From assembly GCA_031282285.1 (NCBI GenBank), contig JAITEA010000148.1:1-8375 (forward strand): a stretch of 8,375 nucleotides of DNA. Reading direction: 5' to 3'. The stretch comes from Helicobacteraceae bacterium. Its GTDB lineage: Bacteria; Campylobacterota; Campylobacteria; Campylobacterales; SZUA-545. Positions within the stretch are counted from its first letter, which is position 1. Every line of letters starts with the position of its first letter. The translations under genes were made by a program, and so were the position numbers. Of this stretch, positions 1 through 6,131 are shown piece by piece. The notes beneath the pieces were generated by a model. The model saw nothing but the letters and a program-made list of their open reading frames with translations. It had not been told where the DNA came from and did not search any database.

Positions 1-81
1 ACAACGCAACCCTTTGCCCTATCGGCGAGAGAAGGCAAAGCGGCGCTCGCATAAGGGAAAGATTCGCCCACACAATAGCGC

Positions 82-323
82 GCCCCAATACTCCTAAAAT
101 CGGGTCTAAGTGTAACTCGACCATGCAAGTAGCATGGGCTATGTGGCTTATGGTCTCAATCCCCTAAAAATCGGGTCTAAGTGTAACAGATTATCTGGTC
201 AGGAACGCCATTCAATCAGAGTCTCAATCCCCTTAAAATCGGGTCTAAGTGTAACCGCACCACTTGTTATCCCATAAGGAAAAAAATGGTCTCAATCCCC
301 TTAAAATCGGGTCTAAGTGTAAC
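82..323 (-). CRISPR. CRISPR array, 4 repeats and 3 spacers, no cas genes in view
   Basis: Four 35-base repeats lie at 82-116, 153-187, 221-255 and 289-323, with spacers of 36, 33 and 33 bases at 117-152, 188-220 and 256-288. On the plus strand the repeat begins GTCTCAATCCCC and ends GGGTCTAAGTGTAAC. Its complement ends ATTGAGAC, close to the ATTGAAAC end typical of type I and III repeats, so the likely crRNA strand is minus. The two rightmost repeats are identical, the next has one substitution (T to A at repeat position 14), and the leftmost has five mismatches, all within the 13 bases at its plus-strand start, which is the 3' end of the minus-strand repeat. Decay of that kind is usual for the leader-distal repeat, so the leader lies to the right. 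No cas gene is in the window, so subtype and activity cannot be judged. Bases 1-81 to the left show no recognisable gene. Confidence 0.93.
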
Positions 324-460
324 CCTTATGGGTTTAACGCTTTTTGATGCCTTGAGACGCTTAACGAACGCTGTAGTCGTCGATATTCGCCGTTAAAGAA
401 CAAAAGCTGGTGAAATTATATCGTTCTAACCTTAAAGATTTCTTTGGCGTATTCTAAAAT
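324..460 (-). promoter_or_regulatory. Probable CRISPR leader
   Basis: This tract directly abuts the best-preserved repeat and is clearly more AT-rich than the coding DNA to the right, as leaders often are. The outer boundary is a guess, set just before the hairpin at 463-490. Its repeat-proximal 15 bases (324-338) are a near inverted copy of part of the first spacer. It also contains TTGAGAC at 352-358, matching the end of the minus-strand repeat. No coding potential is evident. Confidence 0.55.
415..420 (-). promoter_or_regulatory. Candidate -10 box of the CRISPR array promoter
   Basis: The minus strand reads TATAAT, a perfect sigma-70 -10 hexamer, about 90 bases upstream of the first repeat. 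No convincing -35 hexamer lies 16-18 bases further upstream, so the call rests on the -10 box, its position in the leader, and agreement with the array polarity. Transcription would start near 405-410. Confidence 0.42.
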
Positions 461-462
461 GT

Positions 463-490
463 AAAAAAGAGCCAACAAAGCCTCTTTTTT
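463..490. terminator. Possible bidirectional terminator hairpin between phoR and the array
   Basis: AAAAAAGAG at 463-471 can pair with CTCTTTTTT at 482-490 around a 10-base loop. This A-run/T-run shape is that of a bidirectional intrinsic terminator, although only three base pairs near the loop include G or C, so it would be weak. It lies downstream of phoR and upstream of the candidate array promoter, where a terminator would keep operon transcripts out of the CRISPR array. A second small hairpin, AAACGC/GCGTTT with loop TTTG, follows at 495-510. Confidence 0.35.
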
Positions 491-624
491 CGTAAAACGC
501 TTTGGCGTTTCAATTCTTTCTCAATTCTGTCAACTTTCAACTAATCCAAAAACTTAATAATTACCAACAAAGCTTCTAAGGACGCGGAATAATGGGACAG
601 ATCGTGGTTCGTAAGTTTTCAAGA

Positions 625-691
625 TGGATTCCCGCTTTCGCGGGAATGACGGGGGAAACCCCCCTAACCCCCCTTGTCAGGGGGGGGGGGG
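625..691 (+). repeat. Composite dispersed repeat, copy 1
   Basis: An inverted repeat ATTCCCGC-TTTC-GCGGGAAT at 628-647 sits in the context TGGATTCCCGC...GGGAATGACG, a very widespread intergenic palindrome. It is followed by GGGGGAAACCCCC (651-663) and a second hairpin, CCCCCC-TTGTCA-GGGGGG (668-685), running into a 12-G tract. The same two modules in the same order occur in inverted orientation at 7448-7513, so this is a small dispersed unit and not a chance palindrome. Confidence 0.7.
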
Positions 692-752
692 AAGGGAATG
701 GCGGACACCCCATTGTCGGGAGGTGAAGCGGAGAGGGAGCGACGCTCGCGCA

Positions 753-770
753 GGGAAGGGAAGGGGCGGG
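753..770 (+). other. G-quadruplex motif
   Basis: The plus strand has GGG-AA-GGG-AA-GGGG-C-GGG, four G runs with loops of 2, 2 and 1 bases, which meets the canonical quadruplex pattern. It lies downstream of phoR in the gene-free stretch. Folding is inferred from the pattern only. Confidence 0.55.
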
Positions 771-860
771 AGAGAGTTTTGTAAAAGGCGAAGGGGGGGG
801 TTGCAAAGAGGAAAATGAAGGGATCGCTTATGATTTACGATTAGGGCTTATTAACGGCTC

Positions 861-949
861 AATATCAAACGGCTGCTCAAGAAAATGGGAAGGCAGACGA
901 AGCCGTAAAGCGAGCCGAGCAAGCCGCCTTAATATCAAACGGCTGCTCA
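861..949 (+). repeat. 19-base direct repeat pair
   Basis: AATATCAAACGGCTGCTCA occurs exactly at 861-879 and 931-949, a 70-base offset. The similarity continues imperfectly into GAAAATGGGA (881-890) and GGAAATGGGG (951-960). The DNA between the copies is purine-rich and shows no gene. GAGCAAGCCG (917-926) can pair with CGGCTGCTC (940-948) with one bulge. Confidence 0.75.
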
Positions 950-968
950 GGGAAATGGGGCGGGCGGG
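950..968 (+). other. G-quadruplex motif
   Basis: GGG-AAAT-GGGG-C-GGG-C-GGG on the plus strand gives four G runs with loops of 4, 1 and 1 bases. It sits between two direct-repeat families, about 80 bases downstream of the phoR stop codon. Quadruplex formation is inferred from pattern alone. Confidence 0.5.
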
Positions 969-1051
969 CGGTTGTAAGTCGTTGTTAGGTTGTTATGGAT
1001 TGTTTGCAAGATTAAGCGAGGGAAATGGGGGGCTTGTAAGTCGTTGTTAGG
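951..1051 (+). repeat. Degenerate direct repeats reaching the phoR stop codon
   Basis: GGAAATGGGG occurs at 951-960 and 1021-1030, again 70 bases apart. TTGTAAGTCGTTGTTAGG occurs exactly at 972-989 and 1034-1051, 62 bases apart. The second 18-base copy contains the phoR stop codon (TAA, minus strand, 1047-1049), so the last phoR codons and the repeat share sequence. Confidence 0.72.
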
Positions 1052-2378
1052 GGGCGTTGAAAAAGAGCGAGATAGAAGTTCCTTCGCCCTCTTTGCTTTT
1101 AACCTCGATCGATCCGCCGTGAAACAGCGCGATATGTTTAACGATGGCAAGCCCCAGCCCCGTGCCGCCCGTCTTTTTTGACCGCGATCGATCCACGCGG
1201 TAGAAGCGCTCGAAAATCCTGCTCTGTTCCTCCTGCGCGATCCCTATGCCGTCGTCGGAAACGCAGACCAAAACGCGCTTATCGATCCGCGTTAAAGCGA
1301 TCTTGACCTTTCCGCCGCGCCGGTTGTATTTGATCGCGTTGTCGAGCAGATTGTAAAACGCCTCGAACATCATCGATCGGCTGGCGCGGATAACCCCCTC
1401 GCCCTCCGCGCTCGCCGTAACGCCGTTTTCCTTCGCCTTGAACGAGAGCGCCTCGATCGTCTCCAGCGCGATCTCCTTAAGATCGACGCTCTCGAACGCC
1501 TCTCCGCGTTTGCCCTCGTCAAGCTCGGAGATCATAATAATATCCTCGATCAGCGCGATCAGCCGCGCCGCCTCGTCTTTGATCTTGGCGTAAAACTCCA
1601 GCTTGTCGCCCTTCCTCACCATACCGCCGCAGAGCATCTCCGCGTAGCCGTATATGCTAGTCAGCGGCGTTTTCAGCTCGTGCGAGACATTGGCGGAAAA
1701 CTCGCGCCTAAGGTCCATCAGCTTGGTCTTTTCGGCTAGCTCCCGCTCGATCCGCTCGCGCTGAGCGGCGATCGTGTCGGCAAAGGCGCTAAGCTCCTTG
1801 TACGGCGCGGCGAACTTGGCGTTTATATCCACGGCGTTGATCGGATCGACGATCTTTTGCGTCAGCCTGAGCGCCATAATAAACGCCAAAGCGATCGCCG
1901 CCGCTAGCACGCCGATTATCGCCGGCAGCGCGAGCGCGAACGAGCCAAACACGCTGTCGGTCGTTATCGCCGCGCGCAGGATCGCGCCGTCGCTTAGCTT
2001 GATCGCGTAGTAGTATGTCTCCTTTTTGAGCGTGTCGGAAAAGCGTTTGGATTCGCCTTCGCCGTATCGGATCGCGGCGATAAACTCCTCGCGATCGGCG
2101 TGATTTGCCAGCGCAGCGATATCTATTTCGCCGTCGTATATCACGCCGCCGCCGCCGTCTATCACGCTGATGCGGGCTAAATCGCGGTTAAAGGCGCCGA
2201 GTTTGGCTATAGCCGTTTGGGAGCTTTCGGCGGCAAACGGCGCGATCAGCGTTTTGAGCGTCTTTTGCGCCTCCGAGGCGAAGCGTTTATAAAACGCGAA
2301 CGAAAGCGCCGCGGCGCTTAGCGTCAGCGAAACGGCGACCAGCGCCGTCATATAGAGATATATCTGTTTTCTCAACAA
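1047..2378 (-). CDS. phoR: PhoR-type phosphate sensor histidine kinase
   Basis: Membrane histidine kinase of the phosphate-starvation two-component system, 443 residues. It should autophosphorylate and pass the phosphate to PhoB. Residues 8-30 form a first membrane helix, about 31-145 an extracytoplasmic sensor region (containing VIDGGGGVIYDGE and a TYYYAIKLSDG stretch), and 146-171 a second helix followed by a HAMP-like linker. The HisKA box is NVSHELKTPLT with His233; the N box is FYNLLDNAIKYN (341-352); G1 is DDGIGI (375-380) and G2 is GGTGLGL (404-410). All catalytic motifs are intact and no cytoplasmic PAS domain is obvious. The start used is TTG at 2378, immediately after the phoB TGA and in the same frame. 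It lacks a clear ribosome-binding site; the next in-frame start, ATG at 2351, would lose the basic residues before the first helix. Last gene of the operon. Confidence 0.9.
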   Translation of the reverse strand: MLRKQIYLYMTALVAVSLTLSAAALSFAFYKRFASEAQKTLKTLIAPFAAESSQTAIAKLGAFNRDLARISVIDGGGGVIYDGEIDIAALANHADREEFIAAIRYGEGESKRFSDTLKKETYYYAIKLSDGAILRAAITTDSVFGSFALALPAIIGVLAAAIALAFIMALRLTQKIVDPINAVDINAKFAAPYKELSAFADTIAAQRERIERELAEKTKLMDLRREFSANVSHELKTPLTSIYGYAEMLCGGMVRKGDKLEFYAKIKDEAARLIALIEDIIMISELDEGKRGEAFESVDLKEIALETIEALSFKAKENGVTASAEGEGVIRASRSMMFEAFYNLLDNAIKYNRRGGKVKIALTRIDKRVLVCVSDDGIGIAQEEQSRIFERFYRVDRSRSKKTGGTGLGLAIVKHIALFHGGSIEVKSKEGEGTSISLFFNAP

Positions 2379-3065
2379 TCAATCTTTGATCTTATAACCC
2401 ACATTGCGCACGGTTTTTATCTGATCGCCCGCTTCGCCCAGCTTCTGGCGCAGCGATTTGATATGCATATCCACCGTGCGGCTTTCGCCGAGATAGTCAA
2501 ACCCCCAAACCTGTTCCAGCAACATATCGCGCGTCAGCGCCACACCTTTGGCGCTCATCATATACTTGAGCAATTCAAACTCTTTGAAGGTCAGCGCGAT
2601 CTCCTTCTGGCGCGCGAACACGACGCGGCGATCTTTATGCAGCGAGATCGCGCCCGCCTTCAGCTCGTTACTCTCCGCGTCGCCTCCGCACCTGCGCAAA
2701 ACGGCTTTGATCCGCGCTATGGCTTCCAGCACGGAGAATGGTTTGGAGATATAGTCGTCCGCGCCCAGATCAAGCCCTTTGATCCTGTCTATCTCCGAGC
2801 TTTTGGCGGTGAGCATAATGACGGGGATCGCTTTGGTTTTCTCCGACTGCCTCAGGCGTTTGAGGATCGATATGCCGTCCTCTTTTGGCAGCATAATATC
2901 CAGCAAGATCAATGAAGGCGTTTGCGCGTTCAGCGCCTCCCGCAGCGTCTGCGCGTCGGCGAAGCCCTCGCCTTTGAAGCCCGACGAGTTCAGCGCGTAA
3001 AGCGTCATTTCGCGGATATTGTCGTCGTCCTCCACCATAAAAACGCTCTGCGCCTTTTTGTTCAT
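2379..3065 (-). CDS. phoB: PhoB/PhoP-type response regulator, OmpR family
   Basis: DNA-binding response regulator, 228 residues, partner of the kinase encoded just downstream. The receiver domain (about 7-120) has the acidic pocket E12/D13, phosphoacceptor D56 (LILLD), T86 (IMLTA) and K108 (SKPF). The C-terminal winged helix-turn-helix (about 137-228) includes LTFKEFELL, SRTVDMHIKSLRQKLG as recognition helix region, and the terminal VRNVGYKI hairpin. All residues needed for phosphorylation are present. The ATG at 3065 follows the phoU stop by 3 bases, with only a weak AAGG almost touching the start codon, so translation probably depends on coupling to phoU. By analogy with known Pho systems it should bind Pho boxes such as the candidate upstream of pstS, autoregulating the operon. 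The symbol could equally be phoP in Gram-positive usage. Confidence 0.93.
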   Translation of the reverse strand: MNKKAQSVFMVEDDDNIREMTLYALNSSGFKGEGFADAQTLREALNAQTPSLILLDIMLPKEDGISILKRLRQSEKTKAIPVIMLTAKSSEIDRIKGLDLGADDYISKPFSVLEAIARIKAVLRRCGGDAESNELKAGAISLHKDRRVVFARQKEIALTFKEFELLKYMMSAKGVALTRDMLLEQVWGFDYLGESRTVDMHIKSLRQKLGEAGDQIKTVRNVGYKIKD

Positions 3066-3068
3066 ACC

Positions 3069-3728
3069 TTACAAAACCCGTCTGTTTTTGTGCGTTCCCG
3101 CAATTGAAAATATAACCCATTCGGCTATATTCACGGCGTGATCCCCGATCCGCTCGTAATATTTGGCGATCTGAAGCGCGTCTATCGCCTCTTCCCCGCA
3201 GAGCGGGTCTTTGCGCGCAAGCTCGATCGTGTCCTTTTTGGCGACTAAGTATAGACTATCGACCATATCGTCGCGATCGATCACCGCCCGCGCCAGCTCG
3301 ATATCCTTATCCACATACGCCTTTACGCTGTCGGTTACCATCTGGATCGTATGCTCTGCCATCTGAAGTATATGCGCCATATTCTTGCAGTTCTCGCGAT
3401 CGGTGAGGTAGCCGCACAGCTCGGAGATGTCGGCGGCTTGATCGGCTATGCGCTCCATATCGGTGATCATCTTAAGCGCGGACGAAACCTGCCTCAGATC
3501 GCCCGCCACGGGCTGTTGTCTTAGGAGCAGCTTCAGGCAGAGGCTCTCGATCTCGCGCTCCTTGTCGTCGATAAGATCGTCGCCCTCGATCACGCCCGCG
3601 GCGGCGCTTAGATCGCGCGTTTGCAGCGCCTTTGTCGCCCTCGTGATGGCGCGCACGATAAGCGCGCCCATCTCGATCATATTGCTATCCAGCCGCGACA
3701 GTTGTTCGTCTAAGTTTCTGCGCATCAT
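3069..3728 (-). CDS. phoU: PhoU phosphate signalling and transport modulator
   Basis: Cytoplasmic helical protein of 219 residues, normal for the family. It carries the two PhoU repeats: the first with [23 protein letters not shown] and [18 protein letters not shown], the second with [22 protein letters not shown]. The E/D-rich motifs in each repeat are the family's metal-binding signature. PhoU links the Pst transporter to the PhoR kinase and represses signalling when phosphate is plentiful (family knowledge). The start is the first of two adjacent ATG codons, at 3728, overlapping the pstB stop as ATGA. GGGGAGG lies 5 bases upstream on the minus strand, a strong ribosome-binding site. It is followed 3 bases later by phoB, so transporter, modulator and two-component genes form one unit. 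Confidence 0.95.
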   Translation of the reverse strand: MMRRNLDEQLSRLDSNMIEMGALIVRAITRATKALQTRDLSAAAGVIEGDDLIDDKEREIESLCLKLLLRQQPVAGDLRQVSSALKMITDMERIADQAADISELCGYLTDRENCKNMAHILQMAEHTIQMVTDSVKAYVDKDIELARAVIDRDDMVDSLYLVAKKDTIELARKDPLCGEEAIDALQIAKYYERIGDHAVNIAEWVIFSIAGTHKNRRVL

Positions 3729-4474
3729 CCAAACCTCCCCGTAATATAGTCCTCCGTGCGTTTCTCTTTGGGCATAGCGAAGATCGTTTCGGTTTTGTCG
3801 CGCTCGATCACCTCGCCCAGCAGGAAAAACGCCGTCTGATCGCTTATGCGCGCCGCCTGCTGCATATTGTGCGTAACGATCACGATCGTGTATTGCTCGC
3901 TAAGCTGCAATAGCAGATCCTCGATCTTGCCCGTCGAGATCGGATCAAGCGCGCTCGTCGGCTCGTCCAGCAGCAGCGCTTCGGGCGCCACGGCTAACGC
4001 CCGCGCTATGCAAAGGCGTTGCTGCTGACCGCCCGAAAGCCCTAGCGCGGGCTTTTTGAGGCGATCTTTCGCCTCGTCCCACATCGCGGCGTTTCTTAGC
4101 GACTTTTCCACGATCTCGTCGAGATCGCGCCGCGATCGAACGCCGTGCGTGCGCGCCCCGAAGGCGATATTGTCGTAAACGCTCATAGGAAACGGGTTGG
4201 GCTTTTGAAACACCATACCCACGCGCTTGCGAAGCGTATTCACATCGACTTGATATATGTTTTCGCCGTCCAGTTTTGTTTCGCCGGTTATCGCGCAGCC
4301 GTCGATGAGATCGTTCATACGGTTAAGCGTTCTAAGCAGCGTAGATTTGCCGCAGCCAGAGGGTCCTATAAAAGCCGAAATCTCGTTTTTGGGTATCTGC
4401 ATATCGATATTTTTCAGCGCGTGAAAATCGCCGTAATAAAGATTCAGCCCGTTAATCTCAAAGCAGTTGTTCAT
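3725..4474 (-). CDS. pstB: Phosphate ABC transporter ATP-binding protein PstB
   Basis: ATPase subunit of the Pst phosphate importer, 249 residues, full length. Walker A is GPSGCGKST (37-45), the Q loop is at Q90 ([13 protein letters not shown], a PstB hallmark), the ABC signature is LSGGQQQR (146-153), Walker B is ALLLDEP (166-172), and the H loop is H202 (VTHNMQQA). Two copies should dimerise on the PstC-PstA channel. The ATG overlaps the pstA stop by 4 bases (ATGA), with GGGGAG about 6 bases upstream. No missing residue or truncation is seen. Confidence 0.97.
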   Translation of the reverse strand: MNNCFEINGLNLYYGDFHALKNIDMQIPKNEISAFIGPSGCGKSTLLRTLNRMNDLIDGCAITGETKLDGENIYQVDVNTLRKRVGMVFQKPNPFPMSVYDNIAFGARTHGVRSRRDLDEIVEKSLRNAAMWDEAKDRLKKPALGLSGGQQQRLCIARALAVAPEALLLDEPTSALDPISTGKIEDLLLQLSEQYTIVIVTHNMQQAARISDQTAFFLLGEVIERDKTETIFAMPKEKRTEDYITGRFG

Positions 4475-5298
4475 ATATCGCTCCCCGCCTTTTTGGCTAT
4501 ATACGCCGAGAGCGCGTTAATGACGATCACGATTACCAGCAGTACCGCCGCCGTGGCGTAGCCCTCGTCGATATGCAGCCCCTCGCTCGAGAGCGCGTAC
4601 ATATGTACCGAAAGCGTCCGCGCCGACTCCATAGGGCTTGCGGGTATCTGCGCCACCGTGCCGGCGGTGTAGATCAGCGCCGCCGTTTCGCCCACGATCC
4701 GCCCGATCGCCAGCGTGATTCCGGCGAATATGCCGCCCATCGCCGAGGGCAGCGCGATCTTAGTTACCATACGCAGTTTGCCCGCGCCAAGCCCGAACGC
4801 GCCCTCGCGGTAGGTTTCGGGGACGGCGCGCAAAGCCTCTTCGCCCGATCGCATAATCAGCGGCAATATCATAATCGCCAGCGTGAAAGCGCCGGAGAGC
4901 AGCGAAAATCCCCAGCCCAGAAAGACGACGAAAAAGAGCATACCGAACAATCCGTGAATGATCGAGGGTATGCCAGAAAGCGTCTCCGCGGTCGTTCTGG
5001 CGATCCTCGCGGCTATACTCTCCCGCTTGGCGTATTCGGCGAGGTAGATCGCCGCGCCCACGCCCAGCGGAACGGCGATAAACAGCGCCAGCGCCGTCAT
5101 AATCGCCGTAGAGATCATCGCGGGCGCGAGCGAGGCGTTTACGCTCGTGTATTCAAGCTCGAATATGGAGGGCTTGATATGCGGAACGCCCTTGAACAGG
5201 ATAAAACCCACGATAAACAGCAACGCCGCGATCGTAACCGCGGCGGCGCTCCACACGACAAACGCGGTAACGCGCTCAAAAATCTTGCCTCGTATCAT
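4471..5298 (-). CDS. pstA: Phosphate ABC transporter permease PstA
   Basis: Inner-membrane channel subunit, 275 residues, with about six predicted helices (roughly 14-36, 58-88, 108-129, 132-150, 186-211, 247-268). The coupling-loop (EAA) motif that contacts PstB is [22 protein letters not shown] (153-174). [26 protein letters not shown] and the HMYALSSEG stretch are characteristic of PstA and distinguish it from PstC. The ATG at 5298 overlaps the pstC stop as ATGA and has AGGAG 6 bases upstream. It pairs with PstC to form the heterodimeric translocation pore. Confidence 0.96.
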   Translation of the reverse strand: MIRGKIFERVTAFVVWSAAAVTIAALLFIVGFILFKGVPHIKPSIFELEYTSVNASLAPAMISTAIMTALALFIAVPLGVGAAIYLAEYAKRESIAARIARTTAETLSGIPSIIHGLFGMLFFVVFLGWGFSLLSGAFTLAIMILPLIMRSGEEALRAVPETYREGAFGLGAGKLRMVTKIALPSAMGGIFAGITLAIGRIVGETAALIYTAGTVAQIPASPMESARTLSVHMYALSSEGLHIDEGYATAAVLLVIVIVINALSAYIAKKAGSDI

Positions 5299-6131
5299 CT
5301 GAAACTCCTGTTGGCAAGCGCCGAAAAGCTAAGGTTAATTATCAGGATAAAGACAAACAAAACCACCCCCGTGGCGATCAGCGCCTCTCGGTGCAGATCG
5401 GCGGCGTATCCCATCTCGATCACGATATTGGCGGTCAGCGTGCGGACGCCTTCAAATATCGAATCGGGCGTTCGCGCCTGATTGCCCGCGACCATAATCA
5501 CCGCCATCGTCTCGCCGATCGCCCGCCCGACGCCTAGCGCCACGGCGGCAAGCACGCCCGATTTCGCCGCGGGCAGCAACACGAAAAATATGGCGCGGTA
5601 GCGTCCCGCGCCCAGCGCCAGCGCGCCTTCGTAGTAGCTGTCGGGAACGGCGCGCACGGCGCTTTCGGAGATCTCTATAACCGTCGGCAGTATCATCACG
5701 CCCAGCAGAATGCTCGCCGATAGTATGCTGGCGCCGGTTATGGGGATCAGCGTTATCATCGCGAAAAAGCCGTAAACGACGGAAGGTATGCCAGCAAGCA
5801 GCCGCACGACGGGTTTGATGATCTTATAGGGCTTGCGCGGGCAGATTCTGGCTAGAAAAACCGCCGTCAGCGTCCCGATCGGAACGCCGATAACGATCGC
5901 TCCGGCGGTGATATATATGCTGCCGATTATCATCGGAAACACGCCAAAGAGCGGCGGCTCGTCGGTGGGCGACCACTCCTCGCCGAAGATAAAGTTGGTA
6001 AAACCTATCTCGGCTATGGCGGGAATGCCGTTGATAAACAAAAAGAAGCAGATCAACAGCACCGCCAGTACGGAGGCAAGCGCCGAGGCGAAAAAGAGGG
6101 CGCTTGCGAGTTTTTCTTTGGCTACGCTCAT
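5295..6131 (-). CDS. pstC: Phosphate ABC transporter permease PstC
   Basis: Second channel subunit, 278 residues, with a first helix at about 13-34, a periplasmic stretch with FGEEWSPTDEPP (49-60) and further helices to about 272. The coupling loop is ESAVRAVPDSYYEGALALGAG (156-176), and LLAGIPSVVYGFFA and RAIGETMAVIMVAGN are PstC hallmarks. I place the start at ATG 6131, where it overlaps the pstS TGA as ATGA, matching the next three junctions. An in-frame GTG at 6149 would add six residues (ERSAQ after the start) but has no good ribosome-binding site. GGAG lies 12 bases before the chosen ATG, a long spacing, so coupling to pstS is likely. Confidence 0.95.
   Translation of the reverse strand: MSVAKEKLASALFFASALASVLAVLLICFFLFINGIPAIAEIGFTNFIFGEEWSPTDEPPLFGVFPMIIGSIYITAGAIVIGVPIGTLTAVFLARICPRKPYKIIKPVVRLLAGIPSVVYGFFAMITLIPITGASILSASILLGVMILPTVIEISESAVRAVPDSYYEGALALGAGRYRAIFFVLLPAAKSGVLAAVALGVGRAIGETMAVIMVAGNQARTPDSIFEGVRTLTANIVIEMGYAADLHREALIATGVVLFVFILIINLSFSALANRSFR

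Larger units (their letters stand above)
491..1046. other. Gene-free, repeat-rich, G-rich intergenic stretch
   Basis: I see no supported gene here. Short open frames on either strand are low-complexity translations of repeats; one minus-strand frame reads VIPAKAGIH, the usual spurious translation of the dispersed palindrome at 625-651. The first part (491-600) is AT-rich. After that come the composite repeat, a run of 12 G (680-691), a run of 8 G (793-800), G-quadruplex motifs and degenerate direct repeats. Most long G runs are on the plus strand, which is the template strand for transcripts leaving phoR. No tRNA or rRNA signature was noticed. Confidence 0.75.

Noticed and set aside
1..60. 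Inverted repeat CTTTGCC/GGCAAAG at 12-18 and 34-40 as a terminator for the array
   Set aside because: The loop is 15 bases and no T tract follows on either strand, so there is no real support for termination.
576..806. Minus-strand open frame containing VIPAKAGIH
   Set aside because: It is the translation of the dispersed palindrome and G/C-run DNA, proline-rich and without a ribosome-binding site; not a gene.
890..930. Possible structured RNA or tRNA-like fold around AGGCAGACGAAGCCG
   Set aside because: Only short unconnected stems can be drawn, no anticodon or T-loop signature is present, and the segment lies inside a direct-repeat mosaic.
2379..2381. TGA between phoB and phoR as a recoded sense codon
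   Set aside because: TGA also ends pstS, pstC, pstA and pstB here, each inside an ATGA overlap, so TGA is used as an ordinary stop in this genome.
4573..5481. Long plus-strand open frame of about 300 codons
   Set aside because: It is antisense to pstA and the end of pstC, arginine- and glutamine-rich in the way typical of shadow frames in GC-rich DNA, and the minus-strand genes are unmistakable.
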